Shown here: positions 44,105-54,172 of the stretch, in pieces
Numbering within the stretch: the first letter of the stretch is position 1
How the letters are laid out: each line of letters begins with the position of its first letter
Assembly (NCBI GenBank): GCA_024398475.1
Contig: JAKSJB010000005.1
Coordinates: 66,182 to 130,181 of the forward strand
Origin: Bacteroidaceae bacterium
Lineage (GTDB): Bacteria > Bacteroidota > Bacteroidia > Bacteroidales > Bacteroidaceae
Direction: 5' to 3'
Length of the DNA stretch: 64,000 bases
Notes under the pieces: model-generated
What the model was told of the DNA's origin: nothing
What the model saw: only the letters and a program-made list of their open reading frames with translations
Database searches by the model: none
Translations under genes and position numbers: made by a program

Positions 44105-45945
44105 TTCTCAAAATGAAAAAACTCACGTTCCTTGTCACATCCAAGGAATATGAACAGTTCATCGGTGACATCCGTGAATTAGGCGTCATTCACATCGACC
44201 AATTGCAACAGGGGGCTACCAGTACCGAACTGCAGGAAAACATGGCAATGGCAGAACGCTATAAAAATGCATTCAAGGCACTTGACTATGCCGCAGAATC
44301 ATATCTAATGTCAACCAACGCATCAGCCATTGACAACAACTGCACAGACAGTATGCAACTCCTCGAGCACGCGGAACAACTGACTCAGGAAGAAAACCAA
44401 CTCAAGCACAAACTGGACGCAGCAGTAAAGAACATTGAATCGCTTGAGCAATGGGGCGAATTTGATTGGGACAGTATCCATAGACTTGAAGCAGAAGGCT
44501 ATAAGGCCAATTTCTTTACAGTATCATCAAAACTCTTCCGTCAGGAATGGGTAGATGAACTGTTTGCCACACCAATAAGTGAAGTAAGCGGAAAAACATA
44601 TTTCATCACCTTCTCAAAGGAACAGCCCGACATCACAGCAGAAATCATCTCGCTTCCCGATCGTAAACTTTCGGAATATGAAGCCGAGAAAGCAGACATT
44701 GAAGCAAGAATAACAGCCGTTCACGACCAACTGCTGTACATCAACGAGCACCAACGGGAACTTTTAGTAAAAGGCCTGACTGACAACGACAACAGTCTCT
44801 CACTTTCAAAAGTACATCTCAGTCACACATCATTGGCAGACGATGCAGTACGTTTGCTTCAGGGATGGACCCTTGCGGAAAAGGCAGATGCAGTAGTTGA
44901 CTATCTTGAAAAGAACAACATATACTACGACATCGAGAATCCGGGTATAGAAGATGACGTACCGATTCAGTTGAAAAACAATGCCTACACAACATTGTTT
45001 GAACCAATTCTGAAAATGTACTCGCTGCCACGTTACAGCGACCTCGACATCACACCGTTCCTCGCACCGTTCTTCATGCTGTTCTTCGGACTATGCATGG
45101 GAGATGCAGGCTATGGTCTACTTATACTTGCTGCAAGTATCATCGCCAAAGGCAAACTGAAACCAGACATGAAACCATTTGCCAATCTGGGAATGATACT
45201 CGGCGGTATGACCATCGTATGCGGTGCTCTTACAGGTTCATTCTTCGGAATAGACCTCACACAGCAGGATTGGGCATTCCTCAGCGGAGTGAAACCATAC
45301 TTCATCAGCGAAAACAACTTCAAGTTGTTCGGCTACAGTCCAATGATGGTGATAGCAGTAATCATCGGACTCATTCAGGTACTGTTCGGTATGGTACTTG
45401 CCGGAATCAAGGCAGCCAAGTTATACGGATGGAAATACGGTATAGGTAAGTTCTCATGGGTAGTAGCCCTACTTGCAGCCATTGCATGTTTTGGACTGCC
45501 ATTATGCGGAGTAGCACTACCATCAGCAATCACTTACATTCTATATGGCATCATGGGAATTTCCGTCATCGGCATATTCTTCCTCAATAGTCCCGACAAG
45601 AATATATTCATGAACTTCGGTACAGGATTGTGGAACACCTACGGAATGGCTACAGGATTGCTCGGTGACCTCCTCTCCTACATACGTCTCTTCGCCCTCG
45701 GACTTACAGGCGGCGTGCTCGGAGGAGTGTTCAACGAACTCGCCACAACCATGACCTCAAGCATGGACTGGTGGATACGCTGGTTGCCAATGATGATTAT
45801 ACTCCTGCTCGGTCACGGCATCAACTTTGCTCTCTGCATGATCAGTTCCTTTGTACATCCAATGCGACTCACTTTCGTAGAATTCTTCAAGAACGCAGAA
45901 TTCGAGGGAGGTGGCAAGGCATACAATCCATTCAGAATAAATTAA
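44101..45945 (+). CDS. V/A-type ATPase membrane subunit I (a subunit)
   Basis: This 614-residue subunit has a cytoplasmic N-terminal half (about 1-310) with coiled coils. A C-terminal half has about seven to eight membrane helices, including LAPFFMLFFGLCMGDAGYG. The essential ion-path arginine is in LSYIRLFALGL (Arg529). It is somewhat short for the family, mostly in the N-terminal arm. It forms the half-channels beside the K ring. Confidence 0.95.
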   Translation: MILKMKKLTFLVTSKEYEQFIGDIRELGVIHIDQLQQGATSTELQENMAMAERYKNAFKALDYAAESYLMSTNASAIDNNCTDSMQLLEHAEQLTQEENQLKHKLDAAVKNIESLEQWGEFDWDSIHRLEAEGYKANFFTVSSKLFRQEWVDELFATPISEVSGKTYFITFSKEQPDITAEIISLPDRKLSEYEAEKADIEARITAVHDQLLYINEHQRELLVKGLTDNDNSLSLSKVHLSHTSLADDAVRLLQGWTLAEKADAVVDYLEKNNIYYDIENPGIEDDVPIQLKNNAYTTLFEPILKMYSLPRYSDLDITPFLAPFFMLFFGLCMGDAGYGLLILAASIIAKGKLKPDMKPFANLGMILGGMTIVCGALTGSFFGIDLTQQDWAFLSGVKPYFISENNFKLFGYSPMMVIAVIIGLIQVLFGMVLAGIKAAKLYGWKYGIGKFSWVVALLAAIACFGLPLCGVALPSAITYILYGIMGISVIGIFFLNSPDKNIFMNFGTGLWNTYGMATGLLGDLLSYIRLFALGLTGGVLGGVFNELATTMTSSMDWWIRWLPMMIILLLGHGINFALCMISSFVHPMRLTFVEFFKNAEFEGGGKAYNPFRIN

Positions 45946-45955
45946 TAAGTAATAA

Positions 45956-46429
<474 letters not shown>

Positions 46430-46436
46430 ACATCCA

Positions 46437-47120
46437 ATGAGAATAGACATACTGACAGCAGTCCCAGAACTGCTCGAAGGATTCTTCGATAAAAGTATTC
46501 TCGGTAGGGCTCAGAAAAAGGGCCTTGCCGAGATTTATGTACATAATCTCCGCGACTACACTACAGACAAGCACGGTCGCCTAGATGATTATCCATTCGG
46601 AGGATTTCCAGGTATGGTAATGCAGTGTCAGCCAATCGACGACTGTATCAGCAAACTGAAGTCAGAGCGCAACTATGACGAAATCATATTCGTAACCCCT
46701 GACGGAGAACAGTTTGACCAGCCTATGGCAAACGAACTTTCGCTGAAAGGCAACATCATCATACTTTGCGGTCATTACAAAGGCATAGACTACCGAATAC
46801 GCGAACATCTCGTAACGAAGGAAGTATCACTCGGAGATTTCGTGCTCACAGGAGGCGAACTCGTAGCAGCCTGTATGGCTGACGCCATCGTAAGAGTCAT
46901 ACCCGGAGCAATCGGAGACGAACAGAGTGCCTTAAGCGACTCGTTTCAGGACAATCTTCTGGCTGCTCCAATCTATACCCGTCCTGCAGATTACAAAGGT
47001 TGGAAAGTACCGGAAATACTCCTATCCGGCAATCAGGCTAAAATTGCAGAATGGGAAATGCAGCAATCACTGGAAAGAACAAGACAACTCCGTCCAGACC
47101 TTCTTGACGGAAAGATATAA
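46437..47120 (+). CDS. trmD: tRNA (guanine-N1)-methyltransferase
   Basis: TrmD methylates G37 next to the anticodon of several tRNAs and prevents +1 frameshifting. From the ATG at 46437 it has 227 residues: [16 protein letters not shown] at the start, [14 protein letters not shown], the trefoil-knot SAM site [17 protein letters not shown] and [16 protein letters not shown], and [16 protein letters not shown] near the end. The frame is open further upstream over the K subunit gene, but the family start is at 46437. It begins only 7 bp after the V-ATPase K stop. Confidence 0.97.
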   Translation: MRIDILTAVPELLEGFFDKSILGRAQKKGLAEIYVHNLRDYTTDKHGRLDDYPFGGFPGMVMQCQPIDDCISKLKSERNYDEIIFVTPDGEQFDQPMANELSLKGNIIILCGHYKGIDYRIREHLVTKEVSLGDFVLTGGELVAACMADAIVRVIPGAIGDEQSALSDSFQDNLLAAPIYTRPADYKGWKVPEILLSGNQAKIAEWEMQQSLERTRQLRPDLLDGKI

Positions 47121-47143
47121 AAAATAAGACAACAGCAATTATT

Positions 47144-48613
47144 ATGAAATCACTTAACAGACGCACAGCACCCAAAAGCAGTGCTCCAGAAAGAATTATA
47201 CAGTTTGGTGAAGGAAATTTCCTTCGCTGCTTTGTAGATTGGATAATCTACAACATGAATCAGAAAACTGACTTTAACTCAAGCGTAGTAGTAGTACAAC
47301 CAATAGAACGTGGAATGGTTGACTGGCTCAACGGTCAGGACTGCCTCTACCACGTCAATCTGCAGGGACGACTCAACGGAGAAAAGGTAAATTCACTCAC
47401 ACGCATCGACTGCATCAGCCGTGCCATCAACCCCTACTCCCAGAATCCTGCATTCCTGGCACTCGCCGACCAACCTGAAATCCGTTTCGTAATCAGCAAT
47501 ACTACCGAAGCCGGTATAGCCTTCGACCCATCATGCCGACTCAGCGATGCACCGGCATCAAGTTATCCAGGTAAACTTACCCAATTGCTGTACCGCCGGT
47601 TCCGCACATTCTCAGGAGCAAAGGATAAAGGACTCATCATCATGCCGTGCGAACTCATCTTCCTTAACGGACATCATCTAAAAGACTGCATATACAAGTA
47701 CATTGAACTGTGGAAGGACGAATTCCAGGGAGATTATGCAGAATTCAGACAATGGTTCACCGACTGCTGCTATGTCTGTGCTACACTCGTTGACCGCATT
47801 GTACCGGGTTTTCCACGTAAGGAAATCAAGGAAATACAGGAAAAAATCTGCTACGAAGACAATCTCGTGGTACAGGGCGAAGCATTCCATCTCTGGGTAA
47901 TCGAAAAACCTGAAAATATGGACATCGATACACTCAAGGCTGAATTCCCAGCAGAAAAGGCTGGACTCCACGTACTAATCGCACCGTCTGAAAAGCCATA
48001 TCATGAACGCAAGGTCACATTGCTAAACGGTCCACACACCGTACTTTCTCCTGTAGCCTACCTATCAGGAATCAACATCGTAAGAGATGCATGCAACGAC
48101 CCTGTAGTCGGTAAGTACATCCACAAGGTACAGTTCGAGGAACTCATGCAGACACTCAACCTGCCGATGGATGAACTCGAGAAGTTTGCAGCCGACGTAC
48201 TCGAACGCTTCAACAATCCATACGTTGACCATCAGGTTACAAGCATTATGCTCAACTCGTTTCCAAAATACGAGACACGCGACCTACCAGGACTGAAGAC
48301 CTACCTAGAAAGAAAAGGAGAACTGCCACAGGGACTCGTGTTTGGACTTGCAGCAATCATCACATACTACAATGGTGGTACACGTGCAGACGGTGCATCG
48401 ATTACACCGAATGACGCACCCGAAATCATGCAGTTGCTCACCGACCTCTGGGCTACAGGTGACACACAGAAAGTAGCAGAAGGAGTGCTTGCAGCAGAAA
48501 ACATCTGGCATGAGAACCTCAACAACATACCGGGACTCACCGCACTCGTAAAGACAGACCTCGACAAGATACAGTCACTCGGTATGCTCGAAGCAGTAAA
48601 GACAATAATCTAA
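47144..48613 (+). CDS. uxaB: Tagaturonate reductase / altronate oxidoreductase
   Basis: This 489-residue NAD-dependent enzyme of the mannitol dehydrogenase family reduces tagaturonate to altronate during galacturonate breakdown. Visible signatures are the N-terminal dinucleotide-binding RIIQFGEGNFLRCFVDWII and, later, KVTLLNGPHTVLSPVAYLSG with the catalytic Lys region. The long, uninterrupted frame fits UxaB. It is followed by an FAD oxidoreductase and a PL10 pectate lyase, which supports a pectin link. The other galacturonate genes (uxaC, uxaA, kdgK) are not in the window. Confidence 0.93.
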   Translation: MKSLNRRTAPKSSAPERIIQFGEGNFLRCFVDWIIYNMNQKTDFNSSVVVVQPIERGMVDWLNGQDCLYHVNLQGRLNGEKVNSLTRIDCISRAINPYSQNPAFLALADQPEIRFVISNTTEAGIAFDPSCRLSDAPASSYPGKLTQLLYRRFRTFSGAKDKGLIIMPCELIFLNGHHLKDCIYKYIELWKDEFQGDYAEFRQWFTDCCYVCATLVDRIVPGFPRKEIKEIQEKICYEDNLVVQGEAFHLWVIEKPENMDIDTLKAEFPAEKAGLHVLIAPSEKPYHERKVTLLNGPHTVLSPVAYLSGINIVRDACNDPVVGKYIHKVQFEELMQTLNLPMDELEKFAADVLERFNNPYVDHQVTSIMLNSFPKYETRDLPGLKTYLERKGELPQGLVFGLAAIITYYNGGTRADGASITPNDAPEIMQLLTDLWATGDTQKVAEGVLAAENIWHENLNNIPGLTALVKTDLDKIQSLGMLEAVKTII

Positions 48614-48625
48614 CGAATATAATCA

Positions 48626-49786
48626 GTGAAGACAAAAGTACTCATAATCGGAGCCGGACCATCAGGTACAGCCTGTGGCATAAGACTTAAGAAAGCAGGA
48701 ATCGATTGCCTGCTCATTGACAGACAATCATTTCCACGACAGAAACTCTGTGCAGGACTCCTTACACAGAAGTCACAGGAATGTCTCAGGCAACTTGTAG
48801 GCGACAACGATTATGAGCACTGCATGAAGGAAACCGTCAGCAGCAGGGAAGAACAGTTCACGCTCTGGCATAAGGTAGGCCACCGGATAGCGTCATGCAC
48901 CCCCGTCAATCCCATCACTCTCGTCAACCGTGAGCAATTCGACCAATGTCTGGTCAATGAATACGTAGGACTCGGAGGAATGTTCCGTGACAGTACCGAA
49001 CTCACCAGCATTGACTTTGTCGGTCAGGTAGCCCACTTCAAGGACTTCGACGTAATCTATGAATACCTCGTAGCAGCCGATGGAGCCAACAGTACTGTAG
49101 AAAGGTTGCTGAAAAAGGAATGCCCAGACACACCCGCAAGCAAGCGTCCAAGTTCACTCTGCCTTGAAATCAATGTCGATAAGAAAGACTACGACTCAAA
49201 AGGAGTAAACATCTATTTCGGAATCGTACCCAAGAGTTATGCATGGGTATTCTCCAAAGGTAACACCTCCTGCATAGGACTCGTGAAACTGGCAGGCGAA
49301 AAGTTCGACGTGAACGCCTCTATGAGACAGTTCCTCGAAGATCTCGGTGTCAAAAACATCGAACACTACCCACTCCACGGTGCAATGCTGCCCATAGGAG
49401 CATACATGGCACGTCCCGTACATTGGAACACCCTCTTCGTAGGTGATGCAGCAGGCTATGTGGAACCACTCACAGGTGAAGGCATATACTACGCTCTACA
49501 AAGCGGAATATATGCAGCAGAAGCCATAGCAGACAAGGGAACCACAAGTTCTGTATACGTCAATAAGGTCAGTCAGCTTACACAGACAATCAACAAGGCG
49601 CAGAAATATCAGGATATGCTCGAGAACGAACACCTCAGCGAACTCTTCTACCGCCACGCACACAGTCATACAGGATTCATAAGATACTTCTACCAGACAC
49701 AGATTGAAAACTCCTCATTGGATTCGTTCTGGAAAATACTGATAAAGTACGAGACAAAGTTCAAGCAATTATACAAATATCTATGA
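48626..49786 (+). CDS. FAD-dependent oxidoreductase, geranylgeranyl-reductase-like
   Basis: This 386-residue flavoprotein probably starts with GTG at 48626. The N-terminal FAD-binding motif is VLIIGAGPSGTACGIRLKKAG. The second motif is LFVGDAAGYVEPLTGEGIYYAL, typical of the geranylgeranyl reductase / digeranylglycerophospholipid reductase group. PRQKLCAGLLT after the first motif also fits. The substrate is unknown; in a bacterium without archaeal lipids it may act on a quinone or isoprenoid. The stop overlaps the start of the pectate lyase gene (ATGA). Confidence 0.88.
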   Translation: MKTKVLIIGAGPSGTACGIRLKKAGIDCLLIDRQSFPRQKLCAGLLTQKSQECLRQLVGDNDYEHCMKETVSSREEQFTLWHKVGHRIASCTPVNPITLVNREQFDQCLVNEYVGLGGMFRDSTELTSIDFVGQVAHFKDFDVIYEYLVAADGANSTVERLLKKECPDTPASKRPSSLCLEINVDKKDYDSKGVNIYFGIVPKSYAWVFSKGNTSCIGLVKLAGEKFDVNASMRQFLEDLGVKNIEHYPLHGAMLPIGAYMARPVHWNTLFVGDAAGYVEPLTGEGIYYALQSGIYAAEAIADKGTTSSVYVNKVSQLTQTINKAQKYQDMLENEHLSELFYRHAHSHTGFIRYFYQTQIENSSLDSFWKILIKYETKFKQLYKYL

Positions 49787-50919
49787 CCCCAAGCAACATA
49801 CGAGTCATAATAACCATCACGTTATCTCTCCTCCTTTCCGCCCATGCAGCACAACGACTGAGCGCACAGGTCAAGATCGACACCACCACCGTGCAGCCTA
49901 TGTCATGGAAAGAAGCGCAGATACAGCGGAAATACGAATGGTACATCACACGACAGGCACGTATGGTAGCCGACTCCATAGTACACTATCAGATGCCGAG
50001 CGGAGGATGGTGCAAGAATCAGGATTGGGGATTAGGTCCTGATACCGCATACATGCACGAATGTATGACTACCGGCATTGGTTCCACCATCGACAACGGA
50101 GCCACCACCCAGGAACTGACTTTTCTCGCCAAGATGTACTACTACACCAACATAATTGACTACCGAATTGCATTCCTCAAGGGACTTGACTACCTACTCA
50201 GAATGCAGTACGAAAACGGAGGATGGCCACAGTACTACCCTACCCGCGGAGAAGGACACTATTCCAACCACATCACATTCAACGACAACGCCATGATACA
50301 CGTCATGCGTTTTCTCCATGAAGTTGCCGACAACGTAGAACCCTACGATATGCTCTTTCTCCGGAAGGAACAGAAAGACCAATGTCGGGCAGCATACGAA
50401 AAAGGAATCCAATGCATACTGAAATGCCAGATACGCACCGAAAACGGACTCACCGTATGGTGTCAGCAACATGACGAAAACACACTCAAGCCAGCACAGG
50501 GACGAATCTATGAACTCCCCTCATTCTGCGGCACCATAGAAACGTGCGAAATCATCAATGAGCTCCTCGCTCAACTTAATCCGTCAGAAGACATCATACT
50601 CGCCATCGACGGAGCAATACGATGGTTGGAAAACCACAAGATAACAGGCATAAAACTCGTGAAATTCACCGATGCAGAAGGACAAAAGGATGCAAGGCTC
50701 GAAGAAGATTCACAAGCCCCAGCACTATGGGCAAGGATGTACGACCTCATAAACGGAGAGCCTATCTTCTGCGGACGCGACGGAATACCACGCAAAAAAC
50801 TGAGTGAAATAGACCAGGAACGTCGTACCGGCTACCAATGGTACAGCACCAAGCCCCAGCAACTCATCGACCGCCACGCAGCCTGGGAAGAACAAATACT
50901 CGGCAACTATCTGTATTAA
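49783..50919 (+). CDS. Secreted pectate lyase, PL10 family
   Basis: This 378-residue exported enzyme cleaves polygalacturonate by beta-elimination. The signal peptide (about 1-29) ends in LSAQ. The catalytic alpha/alpha-barrel domain has MPSGGWCKNQDWG, TIDNGATTQELTFLA, QYENGGWPQYYP and the calcium-binding and catalytic region FNDNAMIHVMRFL; near the end is RRTGYQWYSTKP. It is a single-domain form without a carbohydrate-binding module. Its gene overlaps the FAD oxidoreductase gene and follows uxaB, so extracellular pectin cleavage and galacturonate metabolism are linked here. Confidence 0.93.
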   Translation: MTPSNIRVIITITLSLLLSAHAAQRLSAQVKIDTTTVQPMSWKEAQIQRKYEWYITRQARMVADSIVHYQMPSGGWCKNQDWGLGPDTAYMHECMTTGIGSTIDNGATTQELTFLAKMYYYTNIIDYRIAFLKGLDYLLRMQYENGGWPQYYPTRGEGHYSNHITFNDNAMIHVMRFLHEVADNVEPYDMLFLRKEQKDQCRAAYEKGIQCILKCQIRTENGLTVWCQQHDENTLKPAQGRIYELPSFCGTIETCEIINELLAQLNPSEDIILAIDGAIRWLENHKITGIKLVKFTDAEGQKDARLEEDSQAPALWARMYDLINGEPIFCGRDGIPRKKLSEIDQERRTGYQWYSTKPQQLIDRHAAWEEQILGNYLY

Positions 50920-50937
50920 GCCCAAATCCTAATTGAA

Positions 50938-50999
50938 AGTCAGTAACAGGTCAGTTATGAGTCTATTGTGAGTCAGTAACGCTCCGTAGGCGATGCCAT
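50938..50999. repeat. Copy of the dispersed word repeat after the pectate lyase gene
   Basis: Twenty-six bases at 50938-50963 (starting AGTCAGTAACAGG) are identical to 23418-23443, 27.5 kb away. Both copies are followed by GAGTCAGTAACG, and here then by CTCCGTAGGCGATGCC, a variant of the CGTAGGCGCAGCC word. The rest of the spacer to 51132 is AT-rich and empty. Confidence 0.8.
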
Positions 51000-51132
51000 A
51001 CCCTTTGACTTATTTACACATGAAATTTTACACACTCCATTATTGAAACTAAATAAAAAATCACGTATGTTCCTACGCTAATTTCCTGCTCATCCACCTA
51101 CACCAAATTCGATAAAAATTCAACCTTTCCAA

Positions 51133-52026
51133 CTATTTTCCGGAAATCGTGACATTGGAGGAGGAATTCTTATGTACTTGCTTGGATTTGTAGGTACCGC
51201 TGAATGTGACATTGGACTGATCGTAGGCAGAGACAGATAGGTTGCCTGACAGATTCATGGTGAGGTTGGCTGTGGATTGGTTGAATGCCAGAACTTCCAC
51301 CTCGGAAGCCTTACCGCCGACTGAAGTGTTCCCTACCCCATTCATGTTAAGCATCAGTTTACCGTTTACGTTCATGTCTGCATCAAAGTTGCCTGTTCCG
51401 TCACTAATCACTTCTGCCGTTCCGTCGACTGTGATGTATCCAAACCTTGCGTTTGCCTCACTCTTGCCTTCGTACCTGAACGAGTTGCTGCACTCCAGGG
51501 TGTCAATTTCTATGTTGCCCTGTGCCAATGTGCCTACTATAAAATCTTCTACTTTCAGTTTGCCGTGTGCTGTGAAGTTTCCAGTACTGCATGTTGATAC
51601 GATTCGGAGTTGCGGCGCCGAGATATAGAGTGTAAGTCCGGCTGCCGACCTTTCAAACATATTGACATCGTGATTGTTCTCGGTGTTGAGTGTTACTATG
51701 AGTGAACCGGAATCGACGGACACTTTAACGTGATTGACCAATATCTCAGGACCTTCAGCCACGATGCTGCATTCGCCTTCCGTGAAGACGATGTTGGGAC
51801 TGCCCATGTTAGTTATCTGCGAAAATTCACCTACAAACGGGATTGCTTTCCTAATGGTAGGTGCTGCATTGACGGACTTTGTGTCCTTTACATCTGAGAT
51901 GTTCGCGGTATCCCCGGAGTCGGTGGTACGTGATGTGTTATCCTGAACGCAACTGACTGTCATCATCATTGATATTGCTATCATACCAATGGTCTTTGCA
52001 TACTTTGAGCCGAATATTTTATCCAT
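51133..52026 (-). CDS. DUF2807 (putative adhesin-like, GIN-domain) lipoprotein
   Basis: This 297-residue exported protein carries a lipoprotein signal ending MTVSC (about Cys26). After a Thr/Ser/Asp-rich spacer comes a right-handed beta-helix-like domain of about 220 residues. It has repeated short strands such as GNIEIDTLECSNSFRYEGKS and GNTSVGGKASEVEVLAFNQS. This pattern is typical of DUF2807. The function is unknown and a structural or cell-surface role is assumed. It is transcribed divergently from slyD. Confidence 0.87.
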   Translation of the reverse strand: MDKIFGSKYAKTIGMIAISMMMTVSCVQDNTSRTTDSGDTANISDVKDTKSVNAAPTIRKAIPFVGEFSQITNMGSPNIVFTEGECSIVAEGPEILVNHVKVSVDSGSLIVTLNTENNHDVNMFERSAAGLTLYISAPQLRIVSTCSTGNFTAHGKLKVEDFIVGTLAQGNIEIDTLECSNSFRYEGKSEANARFGYITVDGTAEVISDGTGNFDADMNVNGKLMLNMNGVGNTSVGGKASEVEVLAFNQSTANLTMNLSGNLSVSAYDQSNVTFSGTYKSKQVHKNSSSNVTISGK

Positions 52027-52044
52027 TTTGTCAATATTTTAACG

Positions 52045-52082
52045 CAAAGGTAAGGTTTCTTGAGTAAATATTCGTATTTTTG
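52045..52082. promoter_or_regulatory. Divergent -7 elements for DUF2807 and slyD genes
   Basis: On the minus strand TACCTTTG (52045-52052) faces the DUF2807 gene. On the plus strand TATTTTTG (52075-52082) faces slyD. Clear -33 elements are not seen for either. The two transcripts start back to back within about 50 bp. Confidence 0.5.
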
Positions 52083-52129
52083 CAAAAGAAATTTTGAAAT
52101 GAAAAGGAAATCATAATCATTAATATAAT

Positions 52130-52747
52130 ATGGCAACAAAAAACAATTACATTACCGTGGCTTACAAACTCTATGTAAGTGATGATGAAGACATCAAGGA
52201 TGACTTGGTTGAAGAATGCAATGAGGAACACCCTTTCCAGTTTATCAGTAATCTGGGTTGCGTGCTTCCCGCTTTCGAGAAAGAGATTGACCCGCTGAAG
52301 GAGGGAGACAAGTTTGATTTCGTTATTCCCTGCGAAGATGCTTACGGAAAGTTTGAGGACGAACTGATGTTTGATGTACCAAAATCTACTTTCTGCATCA
52401 ACGGCAAGTTTGATGAGGAACATATCTTTGAAGGCAACATCATTCCGCTTCAGGGTGAGGACGGCAACAGATTCAACGGTACTGTAATCGAGGTGAAGGA
52501 AGATGCCGTGACTATTGACCTCAACCATCCGCGTGCCGGTCAGGACCTTCATTTTGTGGGTACGGTTGTAACTCACCGTGAGGCTACCAACGATGAGGTA
52601 ACGGGTATGATACGCATGCTGAGCGGCGAGGGCTGCGGTTGTGGATGCCACGGAGGCTGTGATGACTGCGGCGGCGGTTGCGGTGACGACTGCGACTGCG
52701 GTGAAGAACATCATCATGAGGGTTGCGGTTGCGGACATTGCCATTAA
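52130..52747 (+). CDS. slyD: FKBP-type peptidyl-prolyl isomerase SlyD with metal-binding tail
   Basis: This 205-residue cytoplasmic protein has an FKBP domain with an inserted flap (IF) domain of SlyD type (ITVAYKLYV, then GDKFDFVIPCEDAYGKF, DLNHPRAGQDLHF). The C-terminal 40 residues are extremely rich in Cys (11), His (6), Asp and Gly, with repeated CGCG and HHHEGCGCGH patterns. That tail would bind nickel, zinc or copper. SlyD is a folding helper and a nickel chaperone for hydrogenase or urease, neither of which is in this window. Confidence 0.93.
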   Translation: MATKNNYITVAYKLYVSDDEDIKDDLVEECNEEHPFQFISNLGCVLPAFEKEIDPLKEGDKFDFVIPCEDAYGKFEDELMFDVPKSTFCINGKFDEEHIFEGNIIPLQGEDGNRFNGTVIEVKEDAVTIDLNHPRAGQDLHFVGTVVTHREATNDEVTGMIRMLSGEGCGCGCHGGCDDCGGGCGDDCDCGEEHHHEGCGCGHCH

Positions 52748-52750
52748 GAT

Positions 52751-53773
52751 ATGAATACATTCGGCAACATATTCCGTCTTACTACATTCGGTGAGAGTCA
52801 CGGTACGGCTATCGGTGGGGTTATTGATGGTTTTCCTTCCGGAATTGCCATCGATACTGATTTTATCCGTCAGGAGATGAACCGACGCCGACCAGGGACG
52901 TCCAGCCTCACGACACAAAGGAACGAGGCTGACGAGGTGCAGTTGCTTTCCGGTGTGTTTGAGGGAAAATCCACTGGTTGTCCCATCGGTTTCATCATCC
53001 GAAACAATGATGCACATTCCAATGACTATTCTACGATGAAGGACTTGTTCAGACCTTCACATGCCGACTATACCTACTTCACGAAATACGGAATTCGTGA
53101 CTATCGCGGCGGAGGCCGTTCGTCAGCAAGAGAGACTGCCTGCAGAGTTGTGGGCGGTGCCTTTGCCAAGATGCTGCTGAAGGAGACCGGAATCTATGTC
53201 AATGCAGATATTCTTCAGGTAGGTGATACCCGTCTGACGGGAACTTCCGAGGAAAAGGAAAATACATACTCGCGTATAGTGGAGTCAGTAAAGAATGAAG
53301 GTGATTCTATCGGCGGCATAATTGGCTGTACGGTAAAGGGCTGTCCTGTGGGATTGGGCGAACCTATATTCGGAAAACTCCAGGCATCTCTTGCAGGTGC
53401 CATGCTTTCAATCAATGCAGCCAAGGGATTTGACTACGGAGAGGGGTTTGAAGGAGTTGGTATGAAGGGATCAGAACAGAATGACGAATTCTTCAACGAC
53501 AACGGAGTAATCCGTACGCGTACCAATCACAGCGGTGGCATACAAGGCGGTATAAGCAATGGGGAGGATATTTATTTCCGAGTTGCATTCAAGCCCATCG
53601 CTACAATAATGAAGCAGCAGAAGACGGTCAACGTGGAGGGCAACGAGACTATGTTCAAGGCTGTAGGCAGACACGATCCGTGTGTACTGCAGCGTGCATT
53701 GCCTATCGTTGAAAGTATGGCAGCAATGGTTATTGCCGACCATCTGCTGATGTATAAATCTAAAATAAACTAA
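52751..53773 (+). CDS. aroC: Chorismate synthase
   Basis: AroC makes chorismate from EPSP with reduced FMN, the last step of the shikimate pathway. The 340-residue protein has the expected motifs: [60 protein letters not shown] and [21 protein letters not shown]. It starts three bases after slyD and is followed 12 bp later by ssb. It looks complete although slightly short. Confidence 0.97.
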   Translation: MNTFGNIFRLTTFGESHGTAIGGVIDGFPSGIAIDTDFIRQEMNRRRPGTSSLTTQRNEADEVQLLSGVFEGKSTGCPIGFIIRNNDAHSNDYSTMKDLFRPSHADYTYFTKYGIRDYRGGGRSSARETACRVVGGAFAKMLLKETGIYVNADILQVGDTRLTGTSEEKENTYSRIVESVKNEGDSIGGIIGCTVKGCPVGLGEPIFGKLQASLAGAMLSINAAKGFDYGEGFEGVGMKGSEQNDEFFNDNGVIRTRTNHSGGIQGGISNGEDIYFRVAFKPIATIMKQQKTVNVEGNETMFKAVGRHDPCVLQRALPIVESMAAMVIADHLLMYKSKIN

Positions 53774-53785
53774 CTTGTCAAGATA

Positions 53786-54172
53786 ATGTCACTTAACAAA
53801 GTCATGCTCATTGGAAATGTGGGGATTGACCCTACAATCCGATACACACAGACAGGCGTATGTGTGGCTCAGGTACGTTTGGCTACAACAGACAAAGGTT
53901 ATACTCTACCCAATGGTACTCAGGTTCCAGAACGAACTGAATGGCACAACATCATCTTCTGGGGAAAGTTGGGAGAAATTGTTGAGAAATACGTACGCAA
54001 GGGTGACAAACTGTATGTCGAGGGTAAGATTCAGTCTCGGCAATATGATGACAAGCAAGGAATACGGCGTCAGGTAACTGAGATTATGGCAAGCAACATG
54101 GAAATGCTTACTGCCAAGCCTCAACAACCGGAAGCGGCGGAAGCGGAACCTACAGACAAACCTCCGTTCTGA
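53786..54172 (+). CDS. ssb: Single-stranded DNA-binding protein
   Basis: This 128-residue OB-fold protein has SLNKVMLIGNVGIDPTIRY at the start, TEWHNIIFWGKLGEIVEKYV and KGDKLYVEGKIQSRQY. The C-terminal acidic tail that recruits repair proteins is short and ends TDKPPF instead of the usual DDDIPF. It covers single-stranded DNA during replication and repair. The last base of its stop codon overlaps the first base of the next gene. Confidence 0.95.
   Translation: MSLNKVMLIGNVGIDPTIRYTQTGVCVAQVRLATTDKGYTLPNGTQVPERTEWHNIIFWGKLGEIVEKYVRKGDKLYVEGKIQSRQYDDKQGIRRQVTEIMASNMEMLTAKPQQPEAAEAEPTDKPPF

Noticed and set aside
52031..53017. 328-codon antisense frame over slyD and aroC
   Set aside because: It crosses two certain genes and a divergent promoter region; the Thr/Ala-rich run mirrors the Cys/Gly tail of SlyD.
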